Below the pieces are notes generated by a model. It was given only the letters and a program-made list of their open reading frames with translations. It was not told the origin of the DNA and did not search any database. A stretch of DNA of 64,000 nucleotides from Thalassoglobus neptunius (GTDB lineage Bacteria > Planctomycetota > Planctomycetia > Planctomycetales > Planctomycetaceae): contig NZ_SIHI01000001.1 of the NCBI RefSeq assembly GCF_007859735.1, positions 608,090 to 672,089 on the forward strand. Direction: 5' to 3'. Position 1 is the stretch's first letter; every line of letters starts with the position of its first letter. Of this stretch, positions 27,756-36,076 are shown piece by piece. A program made the position numbers and the translations under genes.

Positions 27756-28701
27756 CAGAAATTGCTCCGTCTCAAAAGGTAGTCTCGGGGAAATCACATG
27801 ATTCACTGCCTGGTCCCGAACACTCACTCCCGGCAGTGAAGCGTGAAGAAATCGAATCCTTTCGAGTGGCAAACATTGCCGGTCACGCGAATTTTCTCGA
27901 TTAGGTAGTCTAGGTGGGCGAGATTGTCAAACGTGTGACCCTGGTAAATCTGAAGGGGATCCGAAAAACCGGAGCTTGCCAGCGAAGGGTGGAGCATCTG
28001 TTCAGTAGTCGGTGAGGTGGGATTATGCGGGCGTGTTGTCACTGAAAAACGTCGAATTGACCGCTTTGTAGAAATTGAGCCGGTCGTGCGAATTGTTTCG
28101 GTGTCATATTTCCCCCAACTGGAGCAATCGGAAGGGCGGTTTGTAACGCAGAATGCAATTCCACCGCCCGTCTGAACCGTAGTGTTGAATCCGACTGAAG
28201 TTGATGACCCGTCCACGCCGACAATGTACATCAGGTGGTTAAGTAGTTTCGGTTCGGGAGCGCCTTTCCGAACGATTGCATGACGCATATCAGCCGGAAT
28301 CAACTGATCACTTATAGGGGGGAGTTCACAGTTCAGTGTGATCTCAAGAGTCGCGTGAACAAGATGTTCACAACACTCTTTTCTGATCATGACGCGACTG
28401 GGGCTCAATGGGGGATTTCTTCACTTGTGAGTCGTTAGGCGGAGGCATTGCGCTTCCATCTTTTGGACTTCCTCTCCACTGGTAGATCATCAGAGCTGCA
28501 AGGGGTTCGTGGCATCGTCTGCTACGGGCACAGTTTTGAAGTGATTTGCATGACAATAACCTGAGACGACCCCGAAAACGACGCTGGTTTATGCCATGGA
28601 CCCACGGGCTAGGAGAGCCGGCCGCGTGTCGAACGAGGGGTGAAGATCTGGAACAGCATCCGCTGTTCGGACCCAGACAGATTGTGATTGGAGAGCCCGC
28701 A
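27756..28701. other. long region without a confident gene
   Basis: About 950 bases. A 194-codon minus-strand frame (27824-28408) exists but has no domain, no signal sequence and no clear ribosome site. A second overlapping frame (28039-28224) is equally unsupported. The segment 28560-28701 is upstream of the HTH-receiver gene and reads in frame with it without family similarity. I call no gene here; a degraded or lineage-specific gene is possible. Confidence 0.35.
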
Positions 28702-29274
28702 ATGAGGACGATCTTCACTACCGGTCAAGTCGCCAAAATCTGCAAGGTCGCACCACGTACAGTAAGTAAGTGGTTCGACTCAGGCCGACTCCGAGGATAC
28801 CGGATTCCCGGTTCCCAGGATCGCCGGATTCCCCGCGAGCACTTGATTCGGTTCCTGAAAGAACACGGAATGCCACTCGGTGAACTGGAAGACGAAGCAA
28901 TGGGCAAGCTTTTGCTCGTTGGCGTCGACAGCACAATGCGTGGCGGGTTGGAAGGTGTCCTTCCAATCGAAGACTTTAAAGTTGAACTCGCAGCAAGTGG
29001 ATTCGAAGCCGGCATCCAAGCCGAGTCGTTGCATCCCGACTGCGTCGTGATTGACTTTGCGATGGGGCGGAATGAAGCCTTGATGATCGCTCAGAATCTG
29101 CGAAAGAACGGTGACTACACTGATACCGTGCTGATTGCACTCCTCAGTGACGACGACACCGCCAGCGGATTCGATCGGACGATCTTCAACGAGACCTTCC
29201 GCAAGCCGTTCGACGCAGCTTTGCTCGCTGAACGCATCCGTACTTTGGTCAGCCGTCGCAAGACGCTTGCTTGA
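28702..29274 (+). CDS. HTH (excisionase/BldC-like) plus receiver-like regulator
   Basis: A 190-residue protein with two parts. Residues 1-60 are a MerR/excisionase-type winged helix (FTTGQVAKICKVAPRTVSKWFDSGRLRGYRIPGSQDRRIPREHLIRFL). Residues 70-185 resemble a response-regulator receiver: KLLLVGVDS, the likely phospho-acceptor Asp in CVVIDFAMGRNEA, and the Lys in FRKPFDAALLAERIRTLV. The usual acidic pair at the start is reduced to one Asp, so phosphorylation is uncertain. GGAGAG lies 6 bases before the ATG. No partner histidine kinase is nearby. Confidence 0.75.
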   Translation: MRTIFTTGQVAKICKVAPRTVSKWFDSGRLRGYRIPGSQDRRIPREHLIRFLKEHGMPLGELEDEAMGKLLLVGVDSTMRGGLEGVLPIEDFKVELAASGFEAGIQAESLHPDCVVIDFAMGRNEALMIAQNLRKNGDYTDTVLIALLSDDDTASGFDRTIFNETFRKPFDAALLAERIRTLVSRRKTLA

Positions 29275-29599
29275 GCTAACTGCCTTCTAAACGAGGCGGT
29301 TCTTGCGATGTGTCGAGCATATCGCTGACCCGTAGTCATGGATGACACATGTTTCGTTGACGACGACCAGACGATGTAGCAGCTTTGAGACGCGAAGAAC
29401 TGCGGACGATCAGGCCCTGTTCAAGAGACGAGTTCTCTGAATTCGTGGGTCCACCATCGCAGAGCATTGGGGAGTTCTGCTAGCGTGTTGAGAGTTCACG
29501 TTCGTGTCAGGCGAAGATCTGATTCAGTCTTTCGCTCAACGTTGTTACTTCTAAAGTTGTGAGATACGCACATGAAGTGAAGGGAATCCCGGACTCGTT
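29275..29599. other. intergenic, no gene seen
   Basis: 325 bases between the HTH-receiver gene and the GT39 gene. A short GC-rich hairpin follows the HTH-receiver stop (near 29281-29300) but lacks a T run. I see no convincing promoter. Confidence 0.4.
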
Positions 29600-31306
29600 A
29601 TGAGCGGCTCGACCAACATTGACGAAGCGACTTTTCTTGGAAAGGTCGCTTCGTTTTTTCGTTCTGCATGGTTTTCGTGGTGGGCAGGGCTGATTGCCAC
29701 TCTGCTCGTCATTGCGACCATTGACCCTGCTCAGGAACTCCCATTTCCTGCAAGTGGCCCCGGTTTGACATTCGATGAAGGCTTCAACATCGAAGTCGGA
29801 GTCACACTCGCCCGGGGATATCTGGACATTGACTGGTCTGACTTCAGCCTCGACAAGCTGGAAGAGATCTATGCGGACCCGTCGTACAACCCGGATCATC
29901 CCCCGTTGGGGCGGATTGCACTCGGGGTCTCTCACGAAGTGTGTCAGAGAATCTGGCCGATTGCCGGGCCTTGCGGATATGTTGTCAGCTACACGCGGAT
30001 TGCATCGGCGATCGAATTCGGGCTGTTGGTCTTTTTCCTGATTCGATATTCGGCGAGCTGGTTCGGTCGAGACGTCGGTGCCTTTGTCGGAATTTCGGTT
30101 CTGTGCATGCCGCGCGTTTTCGGTCATGCGCATCTGGCTTCACTGGAATCGTGTACCAATCTGACATGGGTTTTGTTTTTGCTCGTGCTTGCAGATCGAT
30201 GGGGACGTCAAACGGTTCCGCGTGCGCGTTCTGGTTTGATTCCCGGTTTCTTTCTGGGATTGGTCTTCCTGACCAAAATTCAGGCGATCTTTTTGCCACC
30301 CGTGGTGCTCGTTTGGGCACTCTGGAACTGGAGGCTCCGGTCTATCTTGCCGATGCTTGTTCTGTTTTTGACAGCTGCAGTTGTTTTCTTCGCAGGCTGG
30401 CCATGGTTGTGGATCGATCCTGCGGAAAACTTGAAGGAGTATTTCGCGAGCGCGACGGAGCGTGCGAGCCTGAACTGCTTCTACTGGGGCGAAAAGTTTG
30501 CGGATCGGGAAGTCCCGTGGCACTATCCAGCAGTGATGTTTCTGGTCACGATGCCAGTCGCATTTCTGGGAGCTGGTTGGATCGGGATGACCAATCGTAC
30601 AGGTGATGAAAACTCATCGGCTGCGATCCTCGACCCGCGTGGGATGCTCTTTTTCGGAGCCTGGCTGTTGCCGCTGCTCGCGTTGAGTCTGCCGGGAGTG
30701 ACCGTTTACGACGGCGTCCGACTGTTTCTGGTTTCGTTCCCGACCTTCGCACTCTTCATTGGGTTAGGGGCGAATCGCTCACTGACGTCCATTTACCGTC
30801 GCTATGGGAAGCGTGTCGTTCTGCCGGTCCTTGTCGTCGGCTTGGCGGGGCCGATCGCGGGAATGGTGACTCTGCATCCGTGCCAGTTGAGCTACTACAA
30901 TGTTTTGACTGCAGGGCTTTGGAAAGCGGAAGAATGGGGATTCGAAGCGACTTACTGGGGTGACAGCGTCACTCCGGAACTGCTCGCAGAAGCATCGGTG
31001 AAGATCCCTGAGAATGCGACTCTTGAAATGGCCCCGGTCCTGCATCCACTGCAGTTGGAATTCATGCGATGCGGTTCCTGGATGAAACACCGGCCGGATA
31101 TCAAACTCTCAGCTTACGATGATGCTCGCGAGACCCTTTCTCCCTACGTTGTGACGATTCATCGACGCGCCGACCCGTGGGATTCGCTGATTCCTCCGCC
31201 TGAAGGGACAGAGGTTCTCGCTTCGGTTCGACGGCAGGGAGTTGTTCTGGCGGAAGTCTTGAAGCTTCCTGAGAACTCTGCAACTCCCGATGCCAGCGAC
31301 GATTAA
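29600..31306 (+). CDS. GT39-type membrane glycosyltransferase
   Basis: A 568-residue polytopic protein of the ArnT/PMT clan, which moves sugars from polyprenyl-phosphate donors outside the inner membrane. LTFDEGFNIEVGVTLARGY near residue 57 has the acidic DE pair of the first periplasmic loop, and YNPDHPPLGRIALG (about residue 95) is the second loop motif. About ten helices follow (for example FGLLVFFLIRY and LPVLVVGLAGPIAGMV). The C-terminal 100 residues are soluble. The acceptor is unknown. A terminator-like hairpin overlaps codons 8-20; no alternative downstream start fits. Confidence 0.8.
   Translation: MSGSTNIDEATFLGKVASFFRSAWFSWWAGLIATLLVIATIDPAQELPFPASGPGLTFDEGFNIEVGVTLARGYLDIDWSDFSLDKLEEIYADPSYNPDHPPLGRIALGVSHEVCQRIWPIAGPCGYVVSYTRIASAIEFGLLVFFLIRYSASWFGRDVGAFVGISVLCMPRVFGHAHLASLESCTNLTWVLFLLVLADRWGRQTVPRARSGLIPGFFLGLVFLTKIQAIFLPPVVLVWALWNWRLRSILPMLVLFLTAAVVFFAGWPWLWIDPAENLKEYFASATERASLNCFYWGEKFADREVPWHYPAVMFLVTMPVAFLGAGWIGMTNRTGDENSSAAILDPRGMLFFGAWLLPLLALSLPGVTVYDGVRLFLVSFPTFALFIGLGANRSLTSIYRRYGKRVVLPVLVVGLAGPIAGMVTLHPCQLSYYNVLTAGLWKAEEWGFEATYWGDSVTPELLAEASVKIPENATLEMAPVLHPLQLEFMRCGSWMKHRPDIKLSAYDDARETLSPYVVTIHRRADPWDSLIPPPEGTEVLASVRRQGVVLAEVLKLPENSATPDASDD
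29622..29659 (+). terminator. terminator-like hairpin inside the GT39 start
   Basis: ACGAAGCGAC (29622-29631) pairs perfectly with GTCGCTTCGT (29645-29654), with a 13-nt loop, followed by six T (29654-29659). It lies within codons 8-20 of the GT39 gene. The segment GGTCGCTTCGTTTTTT is also found in the terminator at 45024. It may attenuate GT39 expression. Confidence 0.6.
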
Positions 31307-31518
31307 TGGGCTGCGCTGGCTGGATCTTTCACTCGAGGTCATTGACGCGATGCGCATCGGACGACGAGAATTGAAAGTCGGCGAATCAGATTCTCACGTC
31401 GAACAGTTTCGTTCAGTTCGTGCATGGATGGTCAATGCAGGAGAAACGTGTCGTTTTCTGAGGAAATGAGGCCATTTTTGAAATGGTCTTCGCGAACCTG
31501 CATGAGTAACGAGGAGCA

Positions 31519-31782
31519 ATGATGTCAGAAGGAATTTCCGATACGGAATCGGAAGATGCTGCGGGGCAGAAGAAGAATCCGAATCTCGTGCCCGCCATCA
31601 TGGTGATTTGCGCCACCGTGGTCATCATTGGAGCAATCAGCGGAGTTGTGACGGTCTCGCGTGATGGGGAAATTTCGATCTCGACGGCGGTCATCTTCGG
31701 ACTCGCTGTGATCGGGGGCATCGTGATGACGATCAGCGGCGCGTATTTGGGGTATCTCAATTTACGCGATGACTGGTCATGA
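31519..31782 (+). CDS. small two-helix membrane protein
   Basis: An 87-residue protein I do not recognise. An acidic N-terminus (SEGISDTESEDAAGQKK) is followed by two membrane helices (about residues 25-45 and 58-79). GAGGAGC just before the ATG supports translation. It ends 6 bases past the start of overlap with the convergent BNR gene, so the 3' ends overlap slightly. No function is proposed. Confidence 0.6.
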   Translation: MMSEGISDTESEDAAGQKKNPNLVPAIMVICATVVIIGAISGVVTVSRDGEISISTAVIFGLAVIGGIVMTISGAYLGYLNLRDDWS

Positions 31783-32910
31783 GCCCGGTTGTGATTTCGC
31801 AAACTGGACACAATAAATCTGCGGGAGTGTGTTCGAGATCGTCGACCAGGAATCGCCACCATCTTCGGTTACCCAAAGCCCACCGGTTGACGATCCCATT
31901 GCCAGTCGGTCGCCTGAAGAGTCGACATCGAGGCTGTGTCGGAAAACGATGTCATAGCAGTGATCTTGAGGAAGTCCATTGCGGAGGACTTCGAACGATT
32001 CGCCAAAGTCTCGTGTGCGTGTGACCACAAGCTGATTGTCGACGGGAATTCGACACTCATCTTTGACTCCGGGAACGAACCAGGCAGTGTTTCCATCGTG
32101 AGGATGCACGCTCACAGCGAACCCAAATGAAGACGGCGGAACATTCTCCATCTCCGTCCAGTTTTTTGCTCCGTTGCTGGACCGGAAGATTCCGTTGTGA
32201 TGCTGGATCCACATTTTATCGGGGTCAGACAGGCATTGGCTGAGGCGATGAGCATCCTGAATGTTCAGGCTGTTCTGAAGATTCGGAGGCATGTATTCCG
32301 CCCGAAGCCCTTCTCCGATGAGTTCCCAGGATGCTCCTGCGTCGCGGGTTTCCCAAACTCCCCCGCACGAGATTCCGATCGTAACGTGCTGGCTGTCACG
32401 TGGGTCGACGCAAACCGAATGGATTCCCGGACGGTCTTTGCCTCCGCCGAACCAGCCCATCCGCTCTTCGCGATTCCAAAGAGACTCGACGAGTTCCCAC
32501 GTCTCCCCATGATCTTTTGAAAGAAACAGCCCTCCGGGAATGGTTCCCGCCCAGAGCCATCCCGGCTGATCGGGGCCACCCGGCTCGAGTGCCCAGATTT
32601 CGTCGAGCGATGCCGGCTTCGTTTCCGTTTCGCCGGTTTCTTCGTCTTGTCCCGAGGCGTAAACTGCCCCTTCCGGATAAACAGGGACAGCGACTTCCGT
32701 CCATGTTTCGCCGTTGTCTTTCGAGCGATGCAGCTTCACACCGAAGTGACCGAGCGTCAGTGATGCATAGAGCGTTCCGTCACGCGAGTCGTGGAGAAGC
32801 ATCGTGACCGGGTCGCCAAGAAAGTCGACCTTCTTGATGGCCCATTCCCGGTCACCGCGTTCAACATGAAACAAACCCTTGCGAGTCCCAGCGAAAAAAC
32901 GGTCGTTCAT
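31777..32910 (-). CDS. BNR/Asp-box beta-propeller protein
   Basis: A 377-residue protein built of sialidase-type repeats. Asp boxes appear as SKDNGETWTEV, SKDHGETWELV, TRDAGASWELI, SSNGAKNWTEM, TRDFGESFEVL and TEDGGDSWSTI, about one per blade. It has no signal peptide, so it is probably cytoplasmic and not a true exo-sialidase; the sialidase catalytic Arg triad cannot be recognised. It lies directly downstream of a MoaD/ThiS-like gene, with the copy B repeat in between. The pairing suggests a functional link but no reaction can be named. Confidence 0.75.
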   Translation of the reverse strand: MNDRFFAGTRKGLFHVERGDREWAIKKVDFLGDPVTMLLHDSRDGTLYASLTLGHFGVKLHRSKDNGETWTEVAVPVYPEGAVYASGQDEETGETETKPASLDEIWALEPGGPDQPGWLWAGTIPGGLFLSKDHGETWELVESLWNREERMGWFGGGKDRPGIHSVCVDPRDSQHVTIGISCGGVWETRDAGASWELIGEGLRAEYMPPNLQNSLNIQDAHRLSQCLSDPDKMWIQHHNGIFRSSNGAKNWTEMENVPPSSFGFAVSVHPHDGNTAWFVPGVKDECRIPVDNQLVVTRTRDFGESFEVLRNGLPQDHCYDIVFRHSLDVDSSGDRLAMGSSTGGLWVTEDGGDSWSTISNTLPQIYCVQFAKSQPGS

Positions 32911-32975
32911 GATCTGCCCTCGTCGTGCGTTCCGGAATCAAGATCCAGGTCGTTTCACATTCCGATGGGAAGCCA

Positions 32976-33076
32976 GAGCAAGTTGCTCTTTCCTGTGCAC
33001 TCGCTTGAATTTTTTCATCAGATCAAAGGCTGAGTTTGCTCGTGCGAGTGAGTGCACACCGAATCTGAAACTGCTC
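32976..33076 (+). repeat. 101-bp MITE-like repeat, copy B
   Basis: Starts GAGCAAGTTGCTC and ends as the complement of GAGCAGTTTCAGATT. Flanks are CA on the left (32974-32975) and TA on the right (33077-33078). The right-hand flank and the element's terminal base form the TAG stop of the MoaD-like gene on the minus strand. It separates that gene from the BNR gene. Confidence 0.85.
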
Positions 33077-33345
33077 TATCCCCCGGACAGTGCTTGCATC
33101 ACAAAAATTTCGCTGTCTGAGTTGACTGGATCAGAGAGACGTTTCCGATCGCGAACCACTGCGTCATCAATGAACACGACAACGTGTTGGCGCAGCGCCC
33201 CCTGATCATCGAGCACATATCCGCGCAGCTGCGGGTTGAGTTCGAAAATCTGGTGGAACGCTTCCCCCAAAGTCTCCCCGGAAACTTCTTCCGGCGGACA
33301 CTCCAAGTGTCTTTTGAGATGCGGGGTGAAGGAAACGATCGGCAT
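33076..33345 (-). CDS. MoaD/ThiS-like ubiquitin-fold sulfur carrier
   Basis: An 89-residue protein ending in Ser-Gly-Gly, the C-terminal tail used by MoaD/ThiS proteins for activation and thiocarboxylation. IVSFTPHLKRHLECPPEEVSG, TLGEAFHQIFELNPQLRGYVLDD and DSEIFVMQALSGG follow the beta-grasp pattern. I chose ATG 33345 because the upstream reading is unrelated. No MoaE, ThiG, ThiF or MoeB partner is near; the only neighbour in line is the BNR propeller gene. It could supply sulfur for an unknown pathway or modify proteins as archaeal SAMPs do. The stop codon TAG is made with the copy B repeat. Confidence 0.8.
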   Translation of the reverse strand: MPIVSFTPHLKRHLECPPEEVSGETLGEAFHQIFELNPQLRGYVLDDQGALRQHVVVFIDDAVVRDRKRLSDPVNSDSEIFVMQALSGG

Positions 33346-33483
33346 GACCAGTTGAAACCTGGACAGATAGACCTGCCAGCAAAAACTCTGTTCAGACATT
33401 CTCCTCGCGAGGAGGCCATCCTGCAAGCGTTTCGAAGGCAGTCGGATTTGGGCGATCGCAACAACAACCCGGCGAGTCGGCAA

Positions 33484-34503
33484 TCAAGCGAGTCGGCCGC
33501 CGTATTGTTCGGTGTAGTACTTGAGGTATTCACCGGAACGGATGTTGTCGACCCAATCTTCGTTGGAGAGATACCAGTCGATTGTCTCTTGCAGGCCCTG
33601 TTCGAAGGTCACTTCAGGAGCCCAGCCAAGTTCCGTCTCTGCCTTCTTACAGTCGATCGCATATCGCTGATCGTGTCCGGGACGGTCAGTGACATATTTG
33701 ATGAGAGACTCAGGTTTGCCAAGCAGTTCGAGCAGCAATTTGGTGAGCGCGATATTGGTCATCTCGGTGCGTCCACCGAAGTTGTAAACCTCTCCCACTT
33801 GACCTTTTCGAAGTGCGGCATCGATTCCGCGACAATGGTCAAGGACATGGATCCAGTCGCGGACATTCTCGCCAGTTCCATATACCGGGAGCTGCTGGTC
33901 TTTACGGGCGTTTGAAATAAACAGCGGAATCAGTTTCTCTGGAAACTGGTAAGGGCCGTAATTGTTCGAACAGCGTGTCGTAATGGCGGGAAATCCGAAC
34001 GTATGGAAGTAAGCACGAACGAGCAGGTCCGCAGACGTTTTCGATGCCGAGTAGGGGCTGTTCGGAGCGAGAGGTGTTTCTTCGGTGAAGAAGCCTTCAG
34101 TTCCCAATGATCCATAAACTTCGTCTGTCGAAACCTGAAGGTATCGGGGAACATCATGCTGTCGGCAGCTGTCGAGCAGAGTCAGTGTTCCGTTGACGTT
34201 TGTCGTCACGAAAGGTGTGGAGTCGAGAATGGACCGATCGACATGACTTTCGGCGGCGAAGTTCAGGACTGCATCGATATCGCCGGAGGAAAGAACAGAG
34301 TCGACGAACTCGCGGTCACAGATGTCTCCGTGTCGAAAGTCGTAGCGATCCAGACCTTCGAGGTCGGAGAGATTCGCGGGATTCCCGGCATAGGTCAATT
34401 TGTCGATGTTGATGATGGACAGATTTGGGTACGATTCCAGCATGAGTCGAATGAAATTCGAACCAATAAAACCGCAACCTCCGGTGACCACAATACGTTT
34501 CAT
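33484..34503 (-). CDS. rfbB: dTDP-glucose 4,6-dehydratase
   Basis: A 339-residue NAD-dependent SDR enzyme making dTDP-4-keto-6-deoxyglucose for surface polysaccharides. RIVVTGGCGFIGSNFIRLML is the NAD site. FAAESHVDRSI, STDEVYGSLG and the catalytic YSASKTSADLLVRAY triad block are all seen, as are NNYGPYQFPEKLIPLFI and RDWIHVLDHCRG. I chose ATG 34503; the in-frame extension upstream is unlike the family. It is divergent from a GT4 glycosyltransferase. The other dTDP-rhamnose genes are not in the window. Confidence 0.93.
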   Translation of the reverse strand: MKRIVVTGGCGFIGSNFIRLMLESYPNLSIINIDKLTYAGNPANLSDLEGLDRYDFRHGDICDREFVDSVLSSGDIDAVLNFAAESHVDRSILDSTPFVTTNVNGTLTLLDSCRQHDVPRYLQVSTDEVYGSLGTEGFFTEETPLAPNSPYSASKTSADLLVRAYFHTFGFPAITTRCSNNYGPYQFPEKLIPLFISNARKDQQLPVYGTGENVRDWIHVLDHCRGIDAALRKGQVGEVYNFGGRTEMTNIALTKLLLELLGKPESLIKYVTDRPGHDQRYAIDCKKAETELGWAPEVTFEQGLQETIDWYLSNEDWVDNIRSGEYLKYYTEQYGGRLA

Positions 34504-34630
34504 TTCAAGGCTTCCAGCTGACCGTTGGGAGTGTTCTGCCGATGCCAAACCGGCGAAGGATGTTTCCGTATTGTACTCCATGGTCGCCCCTGTTTGTCAC
34601 AGGATTGTCTGAGAAACGTGTGAAATCGTA

Positions 34631-35938
34631 ATGCATATTGCAATTGTGACAGCTGGTGGGGCGGGAATGTTTTGCGGATCATGCATGCATGACAATACTT
34701 GGGCGCATGCGCTGATCCAGCAGGGGCACGAGGTCTCGCTGATTCCCACATATACCCCTCTTCGCCTTGACGAAGATAACGAAAGTCTCGGTCGTGTCTT
34801 TTTTGGGGGTGTTAACGTCTACCTGAACGACAAATATTCGTTCTGGAGGAAGATGCCGCGATTTCTGACCCGCTGGCTCGATCATCCCGGGCTCATCAGA
34901 ATGGCGACCAAATGGTCCGTCAGCAACCAGGCCAGTGAGCTTGGTGAACTGACGATGTCCATGCTTCGCGGCGAGGAAGGACCTCATCGGACTGCGATTG
35001 AAGAACTGGACAACTTCATTTGTGACCAGCTCAAACCGGATGTCGTTATCTTCAGCAATGCACTTCTCGTCGGAGCAGTTCGTGTTCTCGAAGAGCGTTT
35101 TAACGGACCCATCTTTTGCGTTTTGCAAGGAGATGATGTTTTCCTCGACGGCCTCACTGATGACTATCGTCAGCCTGTGATTGACCTCATTTCCGAACGA
35201 GCGAAAGACTTCACCGGGTTTCTCGTTCACAGCGAATTCTACCGCGACTACATTTCGAAGTATCTGAATCTGCCACCTGAGAAGTTCAGCGTTTTGCCTT
35301 TGGGGATCAATCTGACGGGGCACGACGGTCGTCCGGAGCTGCGGAACAATCCTCGATATACCGTTGGCTATTTCGCGAGGATTTGTCGAGAGAAAGGGCT
35401 TCACAATGTCATGAGCGCTTTCGTTGAATTGCGAAAGCATGTTCCGGACGCGGAATTGAAAATTGGAGGATATCTCGGTCCCGGCGAACGAGCTTACTTT
35501 TCCGAGTCGATGGCCCTCGCAAATGAGCATATCAACGGCATTCAATACATCGGAAGTCCCGAAACTGCGGCAGAGAAAATCGCGTTCCTGAAGTCGGTCG
35601 ATGTCCTTTCCGTTCCCACGGAGTTTCTGGAACCGAAAGGGCTGTACGTGTTGGAATCCCTCGCGAACGGAACACCGGTCGTTCAGCCGGAACATGGATC
35701 GTTTCCCGAGATATTGAATCGCACACAAGGGGGAATTCTTGTCGCACCGCGAGATCCGGAGGCGCTCGCGAACGGGTTGCTTCAACTCGCGGATAATGAT
35801 GAACGCATCAAATACGCGGAGCCCGGCTGGGAGAACGTGCGAAGCTACTACAGTGACAGCGAAATGGCTGAGAGGACCGTCGAAATCCTCAGTTCGCACT
35901 TCACTGAAACGATCGGCATCATTCGTCCGTTCGAATGA
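34631..35938 (+). CDS. GT4-type glycosyltransferase
   Basis: A 435-residue cytoplasmic GT-B enzyme. The N-terminus MHIAIVTAGGAGMFCGSCMHDNTWAHALIQQGHEV is the glycine-rich acceptor region. VGYFARICREKGLHNVMSAF starts the donor-binding half (about residue 240), and VPTEFLEPKGLYVLESLANGTPVVQPEHGSFPEI is the EX7E motif region. The donor and acceptor cannot be read from sequence. It sits next to rfbB in a divergent arrangement, suggesting a role in surface polysaccharide or glycolipid synthesis. The Cys pair CGSCMH near residue 15 is unusual and worth noting. Confidence 0.85.
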   Translation: MHIAIVTAGGAGMFCGSCMHDNTWAHALIQQGHEVSLIPTYTPLRLDEDNESLGRVFFGGVNVYLNDKYSFWRKMPRFLTRWLDHPGLIRMATKWSVSNQASELGELTMSMLRGEEGPHRTAIEELDNFICDQLKPDVVIFSNALLVGAVRVLEERFNGPIFCVLQGDDVFLDGLTDDYRQPVIDLISERAKDFTGFLVHSEFYRDYISKYLNLPPEKFSVLPLGINLTGHDGRPELRNNPRYTVGYFARICREKGLHNVMSAFVELRKHVPDAELKIGGYLGPGERAYFSESMALANEHINGIQYIGSPETAAEKIAFLKSVDVLSVPTEFLEPKGLYVLESLANGTPVVQPEHGSFPEILNRTQGGILVAPRDPEALANGLLQLADNDERIKYAEPGWENVRSYYSDSEMAERTVEILSSHFTETIGIIRPFE

Positions 35939-36076
35939 TCCGGGGAATTGGTGAACGGATCACCGAAGAGCGGATTCAAAAACTTCATCTGAGCTTAGCT
36001 GGAATCCATTCACAGGCCCGCCTAGAATCGTGGATTCCTTTTCAGAACGACCTTCCGCACATAACTGCAAGACTTA

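Noticed and set aside
27824..28408. 194-codon minus-strand frame
   Set aside because: No family, no signal peptide and a competing overlapping frame; left as an uncalled region.
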